Notes under the pieces: model-generated
What the model saw: the letters and a program-made list of their open reading frames with translations, nothing else
Databases searched by the model: none
Told to the model about the DNA's origin: nothing
Made by a program: the position numbers and the translations under genes
In this document: in pieces, positions 1-8,620 of the stretch
How positions within the stretch are numbered: position 1 is the stretch's first letter
Layout of the letters: the number at the start of each line of letters is the position of its first letter
Assembly (NCBI GenBank): GCA_016874095.1
Contig: VGVH01000014.1
Location: 1-54,835 of the forward strand
Direction: 5' to 3'
Source: Gammaproteobacteria bacterium
Lineage (GTDB): Bacteria > Pseudomonadota > Gammaproteobacteria > Steroidobacterales > GCA-2729495
DNA length: 54,835 nt

Positions 1-1728
1 AATCACCGCATGCCGGCTCGTCCGCGCCGTATACGGAATGACCTCGACGTGCTTCTCCGCCTCGTGGTTCGCTTTCAACCGCCGCCACCAGTCTGCCGTC
101 AGTATTTCCGCGTGGTGTTTCAGGAACTCCTCGCACAGCGGCTCGCGGATGCCGAGAAATTTGAGCCACTGGGCCGGAAAGACATCGGTCGGGCTCACGT
201 AGAACCAGGGCTCGGCGCGCATCTCTTCCTCGTCGTCGCGCGGCGCGGGCAGGTCGCGGAAACTGCACTCGGTAACGAGGCACAGCTCGTCGTAGTCGTA
301 GAAGATCACCCGGCCATGGCGCGAGACGCCGAAATTCTTGAGCAGCAGATCGCCGGGAAAGACGTTGCTCAGCGCGAGATCGCGGATCGCCTGCCCGTAG
401 TCGCGGATCGCCCGCCTGGCTGCCTGCTGCCCGGCCTCCTGCAGATAGATGTTGAGCGGCTTCATGCGGCGCTCGAGGTAGCAGTGCTCGACGATGAGGT
501 CATCGCCCTCGATCCGGCAGGTCAGCGCCGCCTCCGCAAGCAGCTCCTCCAGCAGCGCAGGCGCGAAACGGTCCTTCGGGAACCGCAGGCGGCGGAATTC
601 CTGCGCGTCCACGAGTCGCCCCACCCGATCGTGGCGGAACACGAACTGGTACTTCTCCATGACTTCTTCGCGGGTGGCGGTCTTCGGGTATGCAAAGCGG
701 TCGCGGATGATCTTGAAGACGATGTCCAGCGACTCAAGCGTGAAGACGATCATGACCATGCCGCGCTCGCCCTCGGCGTGCGTGAACAGATCGCTCGAAT
801 GCTGCAGGTGCCGGAACAGGGTCCGGTAGCGCTCGGTCTTGCCCTGTCGCGCGCGGCCAAGCACGGTGTAGAGCTCGTCGGTCGCCTTGCCGGGCATGAT
901 CGTGCGCAGGAAACGGATGGCCGCGCCGACGGTCGCCAGGTCGACATGGAAGTAGGAGCGCGAGAAACCGAACAACGGCCGCACCTCGTACTCGGACATC
1001 ATCACGGCGTCGACCGTGACTCCCTCCGCATCGTGGCGACAGGCGATGACGAGCGGCAGCGTCCACTCGCTGCCGCTCATACGGCCGACGAGGAACGCGC
1101 GCGTGCCGCGGTAGAAGACCGGCTCGAGCATCTCGATCTCGACGATCTGCCGGGCGAGCCCGCGGGCGGCGAGGAAGCCGTGTATCTCGGCGTCGATGCG
1201 GGCGGCTGCGGCGGCGATGTCGGCAAACAGCGAACTCCACGGCAGTCCGTCGAGAACATGGGCAAGGCAACCCGGCAGGTCGCCGCCGGGCGTGAAATTA
1301 CGCGTCGGAACCGTGCCCGCATCCAGCGTGGGCTCGAGGTCGAGCGCAATGAACTCGACCGCATCGTTTACGCCGACGGTGCCGAAGATCTTGCGCGTGA
1401 GCGAATTGAAGAAGGTCTTGTAGAACTCGCGATCCAGGCAGTCCTCGATCAGCTGCCCGTAGGCGAAACGCGTGTCGATCCACGCCGACTCATCGGCGAC
1501 GTGGCGCCCCATGCGGCTGACCAGGCTGGCGAGGCACTTCTCGACGCAGCGCTCGTACAGTTCGATGCGCTCGACGGCATCGCGGGCGCCGAGCTGCCAC
1601 TCCCGCTCCTGGAAGCGCCGCTGTGCGCGCAGCGTGATGACGCGGAAGGCGTCGTTGTAGTCCTCGAAGGCCGCGTGAATGGCGGCGGCGACCTCGCGTG
1701 ACAGGGAGACAGCCGGGTTCGCGTTCAT
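1..1728 (-). CDS. aceK: Isocitrate dehydrogenase kinase/phosphatase AceK (C-terminus cut by window edge)
   Basis: AceK reversibly phosphorylates isocitrate dehydrogenase in the cytosol and so sets carbon flow into the glyoxylate shunt. The reverse strand reads openly for 576 codons from ATG 1728-1726 to base 1 with no stop. The E. coli protein has 578 residues, so only the last few are missing. Kinase-domain signatures sit where they do in E. coli AceK: VFKIIRDRF near residue 336, NVFPGDLLLKNFG with Asp near 457, and VIFYDYDEL with Asp near 477. The C-terminal stretch FPAQWLKFLGIRE and VEVIPY also fits the family. The gene begins 25 bases after the aceA stop, so the two are almost certainly cotranscribed. 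A very long open frame on the opposite strand is only its shadow. Confidence 0.95.
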   Translation of the reverse strand, partial: MNANPAVSLSREVAAAIHAAFEDYNDAFRVITLRAQRRFQEREWQLGARDAVERIELYERCVEKCLASLVSRMGRHVADESAWIDTRFAYGQLIEDCLDREFYKTFFNSLTRKIFGTVGVNDAVEFIALDLEPTLDAGTVPTRNFTPGGDLPGCLAHVLDGLPWSSLFADIAAAAARIDAEIHGFLAARGLARQIVEIEMLEPVFYRGTRAFLVGRMSGSEWTLPLVIACRHDAEGVTVDAVMMSEYEVRPLFGFSRSYFHVDLATVGAAIRFLRTIMPGKATDELYTVLGRARQGKTERYRTLFRHLQHSSDLFTHAEGERGMVMIVFTLESLDIVFKIIRDRFAYPKTATREEVMEKYQFVFRHDRVGRLVDAQEFRRLRFPKDRFAPALLEELLAEAALTCRIEGDDLIVEHCYLERRMKPLNIYLQEAGQQAARRAIRDYGQAIRDLALSNVFPGDLLLKNFGVSRHGRVIFYDYDELCLVTECSFRDLPAPRDDEEEMRAEPWFYVSPTDVFPAQWLKFLGIREPLCEEFLKHHAEILTADWWRRLKANHEAEKHVEVIPYTARTSRHAVI

Positions 1729-1753
1729 CGTCGTTGCGAACCCGGCTACGCCT

Positions 1754-3052
1754 TCAGTGCCCGGAAGCGCTCTTGAACTGCTCGGTCTCGGTGCTGCCAG
1801 CCATCGCCGTCGTCGAGGTCTCGCCGCCGGAGATCACGGTCTGCACCGCGTCGAAGTAGCCGGTGCCGACGAACGACTGGTGCTTGGTGGCGCGGAAGCC
1901 GTGCGCCTCGTTGGCGAATTCGCGCTGCTGCATCTCGGAATAGGCCGACATGCCGCGCACGCGGTAGGCACGCGCCAACTCGAACATCGACAGGTTGAGT
2001 GCATGCCATCCGGCCAGCGTGATGAACTGGAAGCGGTAACCCATTGCGGCGAGCTTCTCGCGGAAATCGAGCAGCCGCTCCTCTGGCAGCTTGGCCTTCC
2101 AGTTGAACGAGGGCGAGCAGTTGTAGGCCAGGAGCTTGCCGGGGAACTTCGCGTGGATGCCCTTTGCGAACTTCTCCGCCTGCTCCAGGTCCGGCTTCGA
2201 GGTCTCGCACCAGAGCAGATCGGCGAACGGCGCATAGGACAGGCCGCGATCGATGGCCTGCTCGAGACCGGGGCGCACCTGGTGGAAGCCGTCGCTGGTG
2301 CGGGTTCCGGTCATGAACCGGTGGTCGCGCTGGTCATAGTCGCTCTGCAGGAGATCGGCCGCATCGGCGTCGGTGCGCGCGATCAGCACCGTCGGCACAC
2401 CCATGACGTCGGCGGCGAAACGCGCGGCGACCAGCTTGTTGACGGCGTCCTGCGTCGGCACCAGGACCTTGCCGCCGAGGTGGCCGCACTTCTTGGCCGA
2501 GGACAGCTGGTCCTCGAAGTGCACGCCGGCGGCGCCTGCCTTGATCATCGCCTTCATCAACTCGAAGGCATTTAGGTTGCCGCCGAAGCCGGCTTCGGCA
2601 TCGGCGATGATCGGCGCCATCCAGTCGATGCGATGGTCGCCGTTCATGTGGTGGATCTGGTCGGTGCGCAGGAACGCATTGTTGATCCGCTCGACCATCT
2701 TCGGCACGGAGTCGACGGCGTAGAGGCTCTGGTCGGGATACATCTCGCCGCCGGAGTTGCCGTCGCCCGCGACCTGCCAGCCGGAGCAGTAGATCGCCTT
2801 GAGTCCCGCCTGGACCTCCTCGATCGCCTGGTTGCCGGTCACGGCGCCGAGGCCGGCCACGACCGGTTCGGTGTGCAGCAGGCGCCAGAACTTTTCCGCG
2901 CCCTGGCGGGCGAGGCTGTGGTCGATGCGGACCGAACCGCGCAGCCGCACCACGTCGTCGGCGGAGTAGGCGCGCTTCACGCCTTTCCAGCGGGGGCTCT
3001 CGGCCCACTCGCGGCGCAGTTTCTCGGCATCGGCTTTCATCTGCTCGTTCAT
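1754..3052 (-). CDS. aceA: Isocitrate lyase AceA
   Basis: AceA cleaves isocitrate to glyoxylate and succinate, the first step of the glyoxylate shunt. The 432-residue protein has the usual bacterial length. The catalytic motif KKCGH lies at residues 187-191 (nucleophile Cys189), followed by [10 protein letters not shown]. The Mg-binding aspartates in FEDQL and the upstream DADAGFGG-like segment (here [10 protein letters not shown]) are present. I chose the ATG at 3052 because AAGGACC lies just upstream on the coding strand and the protein then starts [12 protein letters not shown]. An in-frame ATG at 3100 would add 16 atypical residues and run into the operator repeats. aceK follows directly. 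Malate synthase is not in the window. The divergent neighbour is a RamB/ScfR-like regulator. Confidence 0.97.
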   Translation of the reverse strand: MNEQMKADAEKLRREWAESPRWKGVKRAYSADDVVRLRGSVRIDHSLARQGAEKFWRLLHTEPVVAGLGAVTGNQAIEEVQAGLKAIYCSGWQVAGDGNSGGEMYPDQSLYAVDSVPKMVERINNAFLRTDQIHHMNGDHRIDWMAPIIADAEAGFGGNLNAFELMKAMIKAGAAGVHFEDQLSSAKKCGHLGGKVLVPTQDAVNKLVAARFAADVMGVPTVLIARTDADAADLLQSDYDQRDHRFMTGTRTSDGFHQVRPGLEQAIDRGLSYAPFADLLWCETSKPDLEQAEKFAKGIHAKFPGKLLAYNCSPSFNWKAKLPEERLLDFREKLAAMGYRFQFITLAGWHALNLSMFELARAYRVRGMSAYSEMQQREFANEAHGFRATKHQSFVGTGYFDAVQTVISGGETSTTAMAGSTETEQFKSASGH

Positions 3053-3107
3053 GGTCCTTCCTCGCACTTGCGGGGCATCTGCGCGGATACTAGGATTCAA
3101 CTGAGCG

Positions 3108-3145
3108 AAATTTCACAATAAAAATTTCACAGTGTAAATTTCACA
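3108..3145. promoter_or_regulatory. Three direct repeats between aceA and the regulator (probable operator)
   Basis: The 10-mer AAATTTCACA occurs exactly three times, at 3108-3117, 3122-3131 and 3136-3145, with a 14-bp period. The second and third repeats also give an imperfect dyad around base 3132. The third repeat touches the AGGAGG ribosome site (3145-3150) of the downstream regulator. The array is the only strikingly AT-rich stretch in the 102-bp divergent intergenic region. I infer that it is the binding site of the regulator encoded at 3155, controlling both itself and aceA-aceK. No binding data exist here. Confidence 0.7.
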
Positions 3146-3154
3146 GGAGGCGCC

Positions 3155-4717
3155 ATGTCGGGACTGCTCCGCAAAAGCCACTTCCTGGGCGCCAAGATCC
3201 GCGGCTTGCGCAAGCGCAACGGCCTGACTTTGCAGGACATTTCCGCTCGCTGCATCCAGCTCGACGCGGACCTGGCGCCATCGGTCTCCTATCTCAGCAT
3301 GATCGAGACGGGGCAGCGGATCCCGTCCGCCGGCCTGCTCGACCTGCTCTCCCAAGTGTTCCAGAAACCGGCCCGCTGGTTCCTTGACGAAAATCCCGAA
3401 GTCGAGATCCCGGCCACCGACGCCCGCCGCGGGGCTCCGCGCCTGCCGCTGGAGCCCGGGTTCCTGTTCTCGCGGGAGCTGCTGGAAGCGGCCATTCCGG
3501 AGCTGCTCTCGCAGACCGGCACCAGCGGTCGGCAGTTCGCGCACCTGCTGATCCGCTCCTACCAGGAGATGTCGCGCAACGACTTTCCCGACATCGAGCG
3601 CTCGGCCGAGGAAGTCGGCGAACGGCGCTTCCCGCTGGCCGTGGACGACCTCCTGCGGCTTTGCCGGCGCCACGGTCTCGACATCCACTGGTTCGACCGC
3701 AAGCCGGTCCTGACCCGCGACAACGACCGCGAAGTCCGCAGCATGGTCCGCTCGTTCTTCGAGTCGCCGAACACCGTCTACGTCAATCGCCAGCTGCAGT
3801 CGGATCCGGCACGGCTCAAGTTCGACCTCGCATCGCACCTCGCCCACAAGATCCTACATGGCGGTGACGGCCTGAAATCGGCACACGCCACCGGCGGGGA
3901 AATGGGCGGCAGCCCGGACGACAGCCGCTCGAGCGGCGGCATGAACGCGCAGGATGTGCTGTTCGCCTGGCGCGATTTCGAGTGCAGCTTCTTCGCCGGC
4001 GCCCTGCTGGGACCGAAGCTCCCGTTCCGCCGCTTCCTCACCCGCGAGAGTCACCGGCTCGAGGCTGGACGCAAGCTCGAACTCACCCCCGCGGTGATCA
4101 TGCGCCGCATGACCGCCGTGTCTCCTTACCGTCACTGGCACTTCTTCGATGCCTATCCGCCCGGCTTCCTGCGGGCGGTGTATCGCGGCAACGGCATCCC
4201 GCTGCCCTGGGGCAATATGGCGATGGTCTCCGACCCCTGCCCGCGCTGGGCCGTGTTCCGCATGCTGCACCAGACGCGCGGCACGCAACCCGCCTCGCAG
4301 ATCTCGGTGCTCGAGGACGGCGAGCGGGCCCTGCTGTACTGCTGTCACTCGGTACGCACGCGCGACATGGCGGGCAATCCGCACGTGCTGTCGGTCGGAG
4401 TCGATCTGGTGCCGGCGCTCGAGTCGCAGGGCGACGACGCCGCCGGGATCGTCGCGTCCGTCGCGTCGGCCTGCCGCCGCAAGGGCGGTCACGCCGCCGT
4501 GCCGGTGTCGGCCGCGAAGTCGCTCACCGCGGTTGGCAAGGTGCTCAACATCGCCTGGATCGCCGACGCGCTGGAGGTCGAGGCCAGCGTCATCTGCCCG
4601 CGCAGCGGCGCCTGCCCGCGAACGCCACCCTGCGAAGCAATAAGGCCCGCGCCGCGCACCGCGGAAATCAGCGAAGTGCGCCAGGAAATCCTGGATCGGG
4701 AGTCATCGGGCAGCTGA
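3155..4717 (+). CDS. XRE-family short-chain fatty acyl regulator, RamB/ScfR-like
   Basis: This is a 520-residue cytosolic regulator. An N-terminal XRE helix-turn-helix (about residues 10-75, containing LGAKIRGLRKRNGLTLQDIS) is followed by a DUF955/ImmA-IrrE-like central region with the AHKIL segment near residues 228-232. That segment lacks a zinc-protease HExxH motif. A C-terminal DUF2083-type domain ends in a cysteine cluster (CPRSGACPRTPPC). Relatives such as RamB in actinobacteria control aceA and acetate or propionate genes in response to acyl compounds. Position opposite aceA-aceK supports that role. The start is fixed by AGGAGG four bases upstream. Codons 229-248 (3840-3897) are duplicated almost exactly at 5488-5545 inside the hydrolase gene. 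Confidence 0.88.
   Translation: MSGLLRKSHFLGAKIRGLRKRNGLTLQDISARCIQLDADLAPSVSYLSMIETGQRIPSAGLLDLLSQVFQKPARWFLDENPEVEIPATDARRGAPRLPLEPGFLFSRELLEAAIPELLSQTGTSGRQFAHLLIRSYQEMSRNDFPDIERSAEEVGERRFPLAVDDLLRLCRRHGLDIHWFDRKPVLTRDNDREVRSMVRSFFESPNTVYVNRQLQSDPARLKFDLASHLAHKILHGGDGLKSAHATGGEMGGSPDDSRSSGGMNAQDVLFAWRDFECSFFAGALLGPKLPFRRFLTRESHRLEAGRKLELTPAVIMRRMTAVSPYRHWHFFDAYPPGFLRAVYRGNGIPLPWGNMAMVSDPCPRWAVFRMLHQTRGTQPASQISVLEDGERALLYCCHSVRTRDMAGNPHVLSVGVDLVPALESQGDDAAGIVASVASACRRKGGHAAVPVSAAKSLTAVGKVLNIAWIADALEVEASVICPRSGACPRTPPCEAIRPAPRTAEISEVRQEILDRESSGS
3840..3897 (+). repeat. 58-bp segment duplicated at 5488-5545 (copy in regulator gene)
   Basis: This stretch encodes the AHKILHGGDGL and KSAHATGG portion of the regulator. 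It matches 5488-5545 at 57 of 58 positions; the difference is A versus G in the sixth codon of the shared segment. The sequence flows naturally into the regulator protein here, so I treat this as the source copy. Both copies are read in the same reading frame. Confidence 0.93.
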
Positions 4718-4763
4718 AGTGACCCGGCCCGGGCCTTGCGACCCGGCACCTGAGTCCTGAGTT

Positions 4764-5216
4764 CTAGGCGAGCTTGAGGACGGCGCGCCACTCGGCTGCC
4801 GTCACCGGCATCACCGACAGGCGATTGCCGCGCCGGAGTAGCTGCATGCCGGCGAGCGCTCGCTCGGCGCGCAGGCGCTCGAGCGGAACGACGTCGCGGA
4901 AGCGCCGCGAGAAGGCGACGTCTACCAGCAGCCAGCGCGGCGACTCGCGCGTGCTGGCCTCGTCGTAATAAGGCGAGCGGCGGTCGAACTGCGTCGGGTC
5001 GGGATAGGCCGCCCGCGCGACCTCCATGACACCGGCGACGCCCGGCACGTCGCAGCTCGAGTGATAGAGGAATGCCTGGTCGCCGACCTTCATGCCGTCG
5101 CGCATGAAGTTGCGGGCCTGGTAATTCCGCACGCCCTCCCAGGGCGAGCGCCCCTGCCGCTCGAGGTCGTCGATGCTGAAGACCTGCGGCTCGCTCTTCA
5201 TCAGCCAATACTGCAT
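4764..5216 (-). CDS. EVE-domain protein
   Basis: This is a 150-residue protein of the EVE (formerly DUF55, PUA-like) family. The N-terminal MQYWLMKSEP and FSIDDL and the W-E-G-V-R-NYQARNFMR segment are diagnostic. The family is thought to bind modified nucleobases in DNA or RNA, but the specific ligand here is unknown. It is convergent with the regulator gene, with about 46 bases between the stops. The first six codons (5199-5216) belong to a block repeated at 8801-8818, where a fragment of this 5' end precedes another gene. No strong Shine-Dalgarno sequence is visible. Confidence 0.9.
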   Translation of the reverse strand: MQYWLMKSEPQVFSIDDLERQGRSPWEGVRNYQARNFMRDGMKVGDQAFLYHSSCDVPGVAGVMEVARAAYPDPTQFDRRSPYYDEASTRESPRWLLVDVAFSRRFRDVVPLERLRAERALAGMQLLRRGNRLSVMPVTAAEWRAVLKLA

Positions 5217-5492
5217 GGCAGGCACGCTAGCGGCCGCAACGGCCGATGTCGAGGCGCATGCCCGGGCGTATATGATGGCCCCATGCTGCGCGCCCTGAAC
5301 GGACTGACCGTCGCCGACGTGCTGGCGCAGCTGCCCGGCTACACGGAGCAGGCGCGCGCCAAATACCGCCTGTTCACCGCGATCGACTACGTGTTCCCGG
5401 TTGCCGGCGGATTGTTCATCGCGGCCGTGGCCGGCGTCTGGCTGCCGTGGCTGATGCTGGCGAGCCTGTTCGACTGGTGCGAGAACGTCGCC
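5199..5492. repeat. Left copy of island-flanking duplication (two internal deletions)
   Basis: This block matches 8801-9287 with 6 substitutions and one 2-bp insertion over the shared bases. It lacks two segments that the right copy has. One is 144 bp, deleted between copies of a GAACGG(A/C)CTGA repeat. The other is 51 bp, deleted between copies of GCCGTGGCCG. Both deletions are multiples of three. The block covers the first codons of the EVE gene, the divergent promoter region and the degraded 5' half of the membrane-protein gene that is intact at 8883-9458. Confidence 0.93.
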
Positions 5493-7586
5493 CACAAGAT
5501 CCTGCATGGCGGTGACGGCCTGAAATCGGCACACGCCACCGGCGGCGGCAGCCGGTGCGCCCGGGCCTGGCTGCTGGCAGGCGTCCTGGCGTTGCTCCCG
5601 GGCCTGGCTGGCGCGACCAACCTGGTCGCCAATGGCAGCTTCGAGGCTGGCGTCGATGCCGGCCTGGCAATCGGCCGATGGTATGTCGACGGGCTGTCGG
5701 CGCTGGCGCTCGACGAGCGCGAGCCGGCCGATGGGCGCGTGAGCCTGCGCGCGCCGCTCAGCCGCTTTGGCTATTCGCCCCTCACCAGCACCGACGGCAT
5801 CGAGGTGCGCGCCAGCCGGCCACTGCGCCTGCGCGGCGGCCGCCAATACACGCTGAGCGCCGCGCTGCGCGCTGACACGGCCGTGAGCGGCCGCTTGTTG
5901 CTGCTCGCGCACGACGCAGCCGTGACCAAGCCGCCGCCGCCGCTGGCCGAACAGGTCTTCACGCCGTGGAAGATCTGGCGGCGCGTGGTCCTGCGCTACC
6001 GGCCCACCGCCGACGTGGACGTGTACTGGTCGATCGAGGTGCGTGGCACCCGGCCCGGCAGCATCGGCTTGGATGCGCTGCAGATCGAGGAGGGCGGCCC
6101 GACGGCCTACACGCCGGGTCCCGTGGCCGCGACCCTGAACGCTGCCGGCTTGGACCGGATCTTCGACAGCGGTGCGCCGCCGCGGCTGGTACTGCGTGCG
6201 CACAACGGCGCGGCGCTGCCGCTGCCCCTGGCTGGCTGGCGCCTGCGCCTGCAGGGCCTGGCCGGCAGTTCGGGCCAGCCGCTGGCGTTGCCGGCAACGC
6301 TCGGCGCGGACGGCTATCTCGAGCGCACGGTCGAATTGCCGCGCCTGCCCAACGGCTGGTGGCGCGCCGAGCTGCTCGACGGCACGGCGCTGCTGGCGAC
6401 GGCGGATTTTGCCATCCTGCCGCGACCGCGAGCGGTCGCCGTCGACGCCGGCGCGTTCGGCGCCTGCGCCACGCTGGCGGCGGAGCCGTTGCGGATCCTC
6501 AAGCGCGCCGGGTTCACGTGGCTGTGCCTGCTGACTTCCACCGGCGCCGTCATGTACTGGGACATGGTCGAGCCCGAGCGTGGCCGCTTCCGCTGGTACG
6601 ACAGCGAGCTTGGCGCCGCCCGCGCGGCCGGCTTCGGCCTGACGCTGCACCTGGAGCCCTGCCGAACGCCGCGCTGGGCCGAGCGATTCGATGTCGACCG
6701 GCGGCGGGCGCTGTGGAGCGAGTACGTCGGCGCCATGGTCCGCCACTACGCGCCGCTGGTGCAGTACTGGACCGTCGCCGATGAAGTCCAGAACGCGGGG
6801 AAGCCGAACTCGGCGCTGCGCAGCTGCTGGACCGACATGGCCGGCTACGCCCAATGGCATGCCGCCGGTGCCGCCGCGATCCGGGCGGCCGACCCGCAGG
6901 CCCGCATTATTCTCAATGCGCGCGATGAGGTGGTGCGCGACGTGCTGGCGCTGCTCGATCGCTCCAGCTACGACATCCTCGGCGACAACACCTGGCACGT
7001 GCCCCACGTACTGGAGCGATCCATGGGTTACGGCCGCCAGCGCGGCGTGACGGAGTTCTGGGCGCCGGGCATCGCGGTGCTGCCGAACGAGCGTGACGGC
7101 ACCGGCCTCGTGGCGGAGCGCCGCGCCAACCAGCGCATTGCCGCCGGGGTCGTCACCACGCTCGGACTGGGCGTGCGCCGGCTGTTCCAGTACACGGCCA
7201 CGCACGTCGGCAACACCAATGCCTTCTCCATCTTCGCGGCGGATTCCTCGTTGCGCCCGGCGGGCGTGCAGCTGGCGACGCTGGCGGCGCTGCTCGACGG
7301 GCTGCGCTCCGCGCGCAACCTGCCGGCGGCCGCGCCGCTGCGGCTGTGGCGCTTCGACCGGCTCGACGGCATGACGGTGTTTGCCATCGTCACGCCGGCC
7401 GGTGGCTATCGTCTCGGCGTCACTGGTCTGCCCGCCGGTCAGCCGGTCCTCGACGCCTACGCCAACCCGTTACCGGTGGGTCGCGACGGTCACTGGGAAA
7501 GCACCGAGGGCGTGAGCTTCCTGGTGGTGCCGAGCGCCGCGGCCGCGCGCCTGCAGGAAGCGCTGGCGACACTGCGCGCGATCTAG
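5283..7586 (+). CDS. Mosaic glycoside-hydrolase-like protein (fused N-terminus)
   Basis: The 767-residue frame has three sources. Residues 1-69 are a shortened copy of the membrane protein encoded at 8883. Residues 70-88 come from the 58-bp regulator segment. From residue 89 the protein begins with a signal-peptide-like stretch (RAWLLAGVLALLPGLAGA). It then has a CBM-like domain starting LVANGSFEAG and a TIM-barrel region related to GH39-type enzymes (GAVMYWDMVEPERGRFRWYD near 422). Likely acid/base Glu501 lies in WTVADEVQN and a possible nucleophile Glu591 in GVTEFWAPG. No in-frame ATG or GTG exists near the signal peptide, so the original start seems lost and translation would use the fused ATG at 5283. 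The substrate is unknown. The stop overlaps the convergent 7583 gene by four bases. Confidence 0.75.
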   Translation: MLRALNGLTVADVLAQLPGYTEQARAKYRLFTAIDYVFPVAGGLFIAAVAGVWLPWLMLASLFDWCENVAHKILHGGDGLKSAHATGGGSRCARAWLLAGVLALLPGLAGATNLVANGSFEAGVDAGLAIGRWYVDGLSALALDEREPADGRVSLRAPLSRFGYSPLTSTDGIEVRASRPLRLRGGRQYTLSAALRADTAVSGRLLLLAHDAAVTKPPPPLAEQVFTPWKIWRRVVLRYRPTADVDVYWSIEVRGTRPGSIGLDALQIEEGGPTAYTPGPVAATLNAAGLDRIFDSGAPPRLVLRAHNGAALPLPLAGWRLRLQGLAGSSGQPLALPATLGADGYLERTVELPRLPNGWWRAELLDGTALLATADFAILPRPRAVAVDAGAFGACATLAAEPLRILKRAGFTWLCLLTSTGAVMYWDMVEPERGRFRWYDSELGAARAAGFGLTLHLEPCRTPRWAERFDVDRRRALWSEYVGAMVRHYAPLVQYWTVADEVQNAGKPNSALRSCWTDMAGYAQWHAAGAAAIRAADPQARIILNARDEVVRDVLALLDRSSYDILGDNTWHVPHVLERSMGYGRQRGVTEFWAPGIAVLPNERDGTGLVAERRANQRIAAGVVTTLGLGVRRLFQYTATHVGNTNAFSIFAADSSLRPAGVQLATLAALLDGLRSARNLPAAAPLRLWRFDRLDGMTVFAIVTPAGGYRLGVTGLPAGQPVLDAYANPLPVGRDGHWESTEGVSFLVVPSAAAARLQEALATLRAI
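5488..5545 (+). repeat. 58-bp regulator-derived segment inside the mosaic gene
   Basis: This is a near-exact copy (57/58) of 3840-3897. It begins at the 5-base word TCGCC, shared with the end of the left flanking duplication (5488-5492), and ends at CCGGCGG. It therefore forms the bridge between the duplicated membrane-protein fragment and the hydrolase sequence. The short shared word at the junction looks like a template-switch or microhomology join. Confidence 0.92.
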
Positions 7587-8617
7587 CGCCCGGCCGCGGC
7601 CACGCGTGCCTGCATCTGCCCGACCAGCCGGTCGGCGCGCTGCCACAGGCTGGGCCCGAGCCGCGCCGCAAGTTCTGCCGGGATCCGCGGCGCCGCCAGC
7701 GGCAGCACTAGCCGCCGGCGCGCGACGACCTGGCCGAGCAGCCGGCGTTGCCAGCCGCGCAGTGGCAGCTGCCAGTCCCGGCGCAGGGCCTGGATCTCCT
7801 CCATCACCGCCCAGGCATCGCCGGGAAAATCGGCCGCAGCGAGGTCGAAGCTCCACTTCTTGTAGACCGCGGTACCGTCGCGCGCCTGCAGGTACCGCGC
7901 TGGCAACACCAGCATCCGGCTGAGCACGTCCTTGAGTTCGTACAGGTTGCCGGGCGGCCGGCCGGCGAACTGCCGGCGCAGCAAGCCGGCCAGGCCGGCG
8001 AAGGCGGCGCGGTATTCCGCGGCGGAGTCGCGCAACTGCAGGTCCAGCGTCACAGCGCCGGCCGGCACCATAACGCGCGCGTATTCGAACAGCTGGTGCG
8101 GAAAGTAGGCCTGGCAGTAGCAGCGCAGGTCCGACTCGGTGAGCACGAACCAGCCGTGGTGCTGCAGCGGGTCGTAAGCCTGCATGATGCGGCGGGTCGC
8201 GGTGAGCGCCGCGGCTGCCGCCGCGAGCCTTGCCGGATCCCGCACCGTCGCGTCGCGCAGGATGACCAGCGCATCGAAATCGCTGTAGGCAACTTCTTCT
8301 TCCTCGCTGCCCAGGCTGCCATGCACGTAAGCGCTGTGCAGGAGCCCGGTGAGCGGCGCCAGCGCTGCGGTCATGGCGCGGACCGCCGCATGTTGCGACT
8401 CGCAGGGGCGCACCACCACGCGCACACTGCCGACGGTGGCCACGGCCGGCGCTGCCGACCAGGCGGCAAAGCGCCGGGCGAGTGTGGCAGCCGCCCGCCG
8501 GCGCTGCAGCGCTGGCAGGGCCAGCGCGAGCAGCGTGCCGGGGCGTGACGCGGCACCGCCATTGACGAGTCGCGTCAGCTCGGCATGCAGCGTGTTCTGG
8601 ACTTGCGCGGCAGTCAT
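7583..8617 (-). CDS. Nucleotidyltransferase-like protein
   Basis: This is a 344-residue cytosolic protein. The segment AYVHGSLGSEEEEVAYSDFD followed by ALVIL (about residues 95-120) fits the nucleotidyltransferase-fold signature G-S-x(n)-D-x-D, here with SDFD. The rest is helical and rich in Arg, Ala and Leu, without another recognised domain. Such stand-alone proteins occur near polysaccharide genes, but the substrate cannot be read from the sequence. The gene is convergent with the hydrolase-like gene (4-base overlap) and ends the rightward part of the inserted block. The small membrane protein at 8621 is immediately upstream with three bases between them, suggesting a common transcript. 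Confidence 0.65.
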   Translation of the reverse strand: MTAAQVQNTLHAELTRLVNGGAASRPGTLLALALPALQRRRAAATLARRFAAWSAAPAVATVGSVRVVVRPCESQHAAVRAMTAALAPLTGLLHSAYVHGSLGSEEEEVAYSDFDALVILRDATVRDPARLAAAAAALTATRRIMQAYDPLQHHGWFVLTESDLRCYCQAYFPHQLFEYARVMVPAGAVTLDLQLRDSAAEYRAAFAGLAGLLRRQFAGRPPGNLYELKDVLSRMLVLPARYLQARDGTAVYKKWSFDLAAADFPGDAWAVMEEIQALRRDWQLPLRGWQRRLLGQVVARRRLVLPLAAPRIPAELAARLGPSLWQRADRLVGQMQARVAAAGR

Positions 8618-8620
8618 CGC

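Noticed and set aside
10-1701. 563-codon open frame on the + strand opposite aceK
   Set aside because: It is an antisense shadow of a high-GC gene. The reverse strand encodes unmistakable AceK motifs.
3108-3145. Possible short CRISPR-like repeat array
   Set aside because: The repeats are 10 bp with 4-bp gaps and no cas genes; they fit an operator instead.
5199-5545. Diversity-generating retroelement or transposon signature
   Set aside because: No reverse transcriptase, transposase or inverted ends are present, and the few substitutions are not adenine-specific.
4764-7205. 813-codon reverse-strand frame
   Set aside because: Only its last 151 codons (EVE gene) are protein-like; the rest is antisense to the mosaic hydrolase gene.
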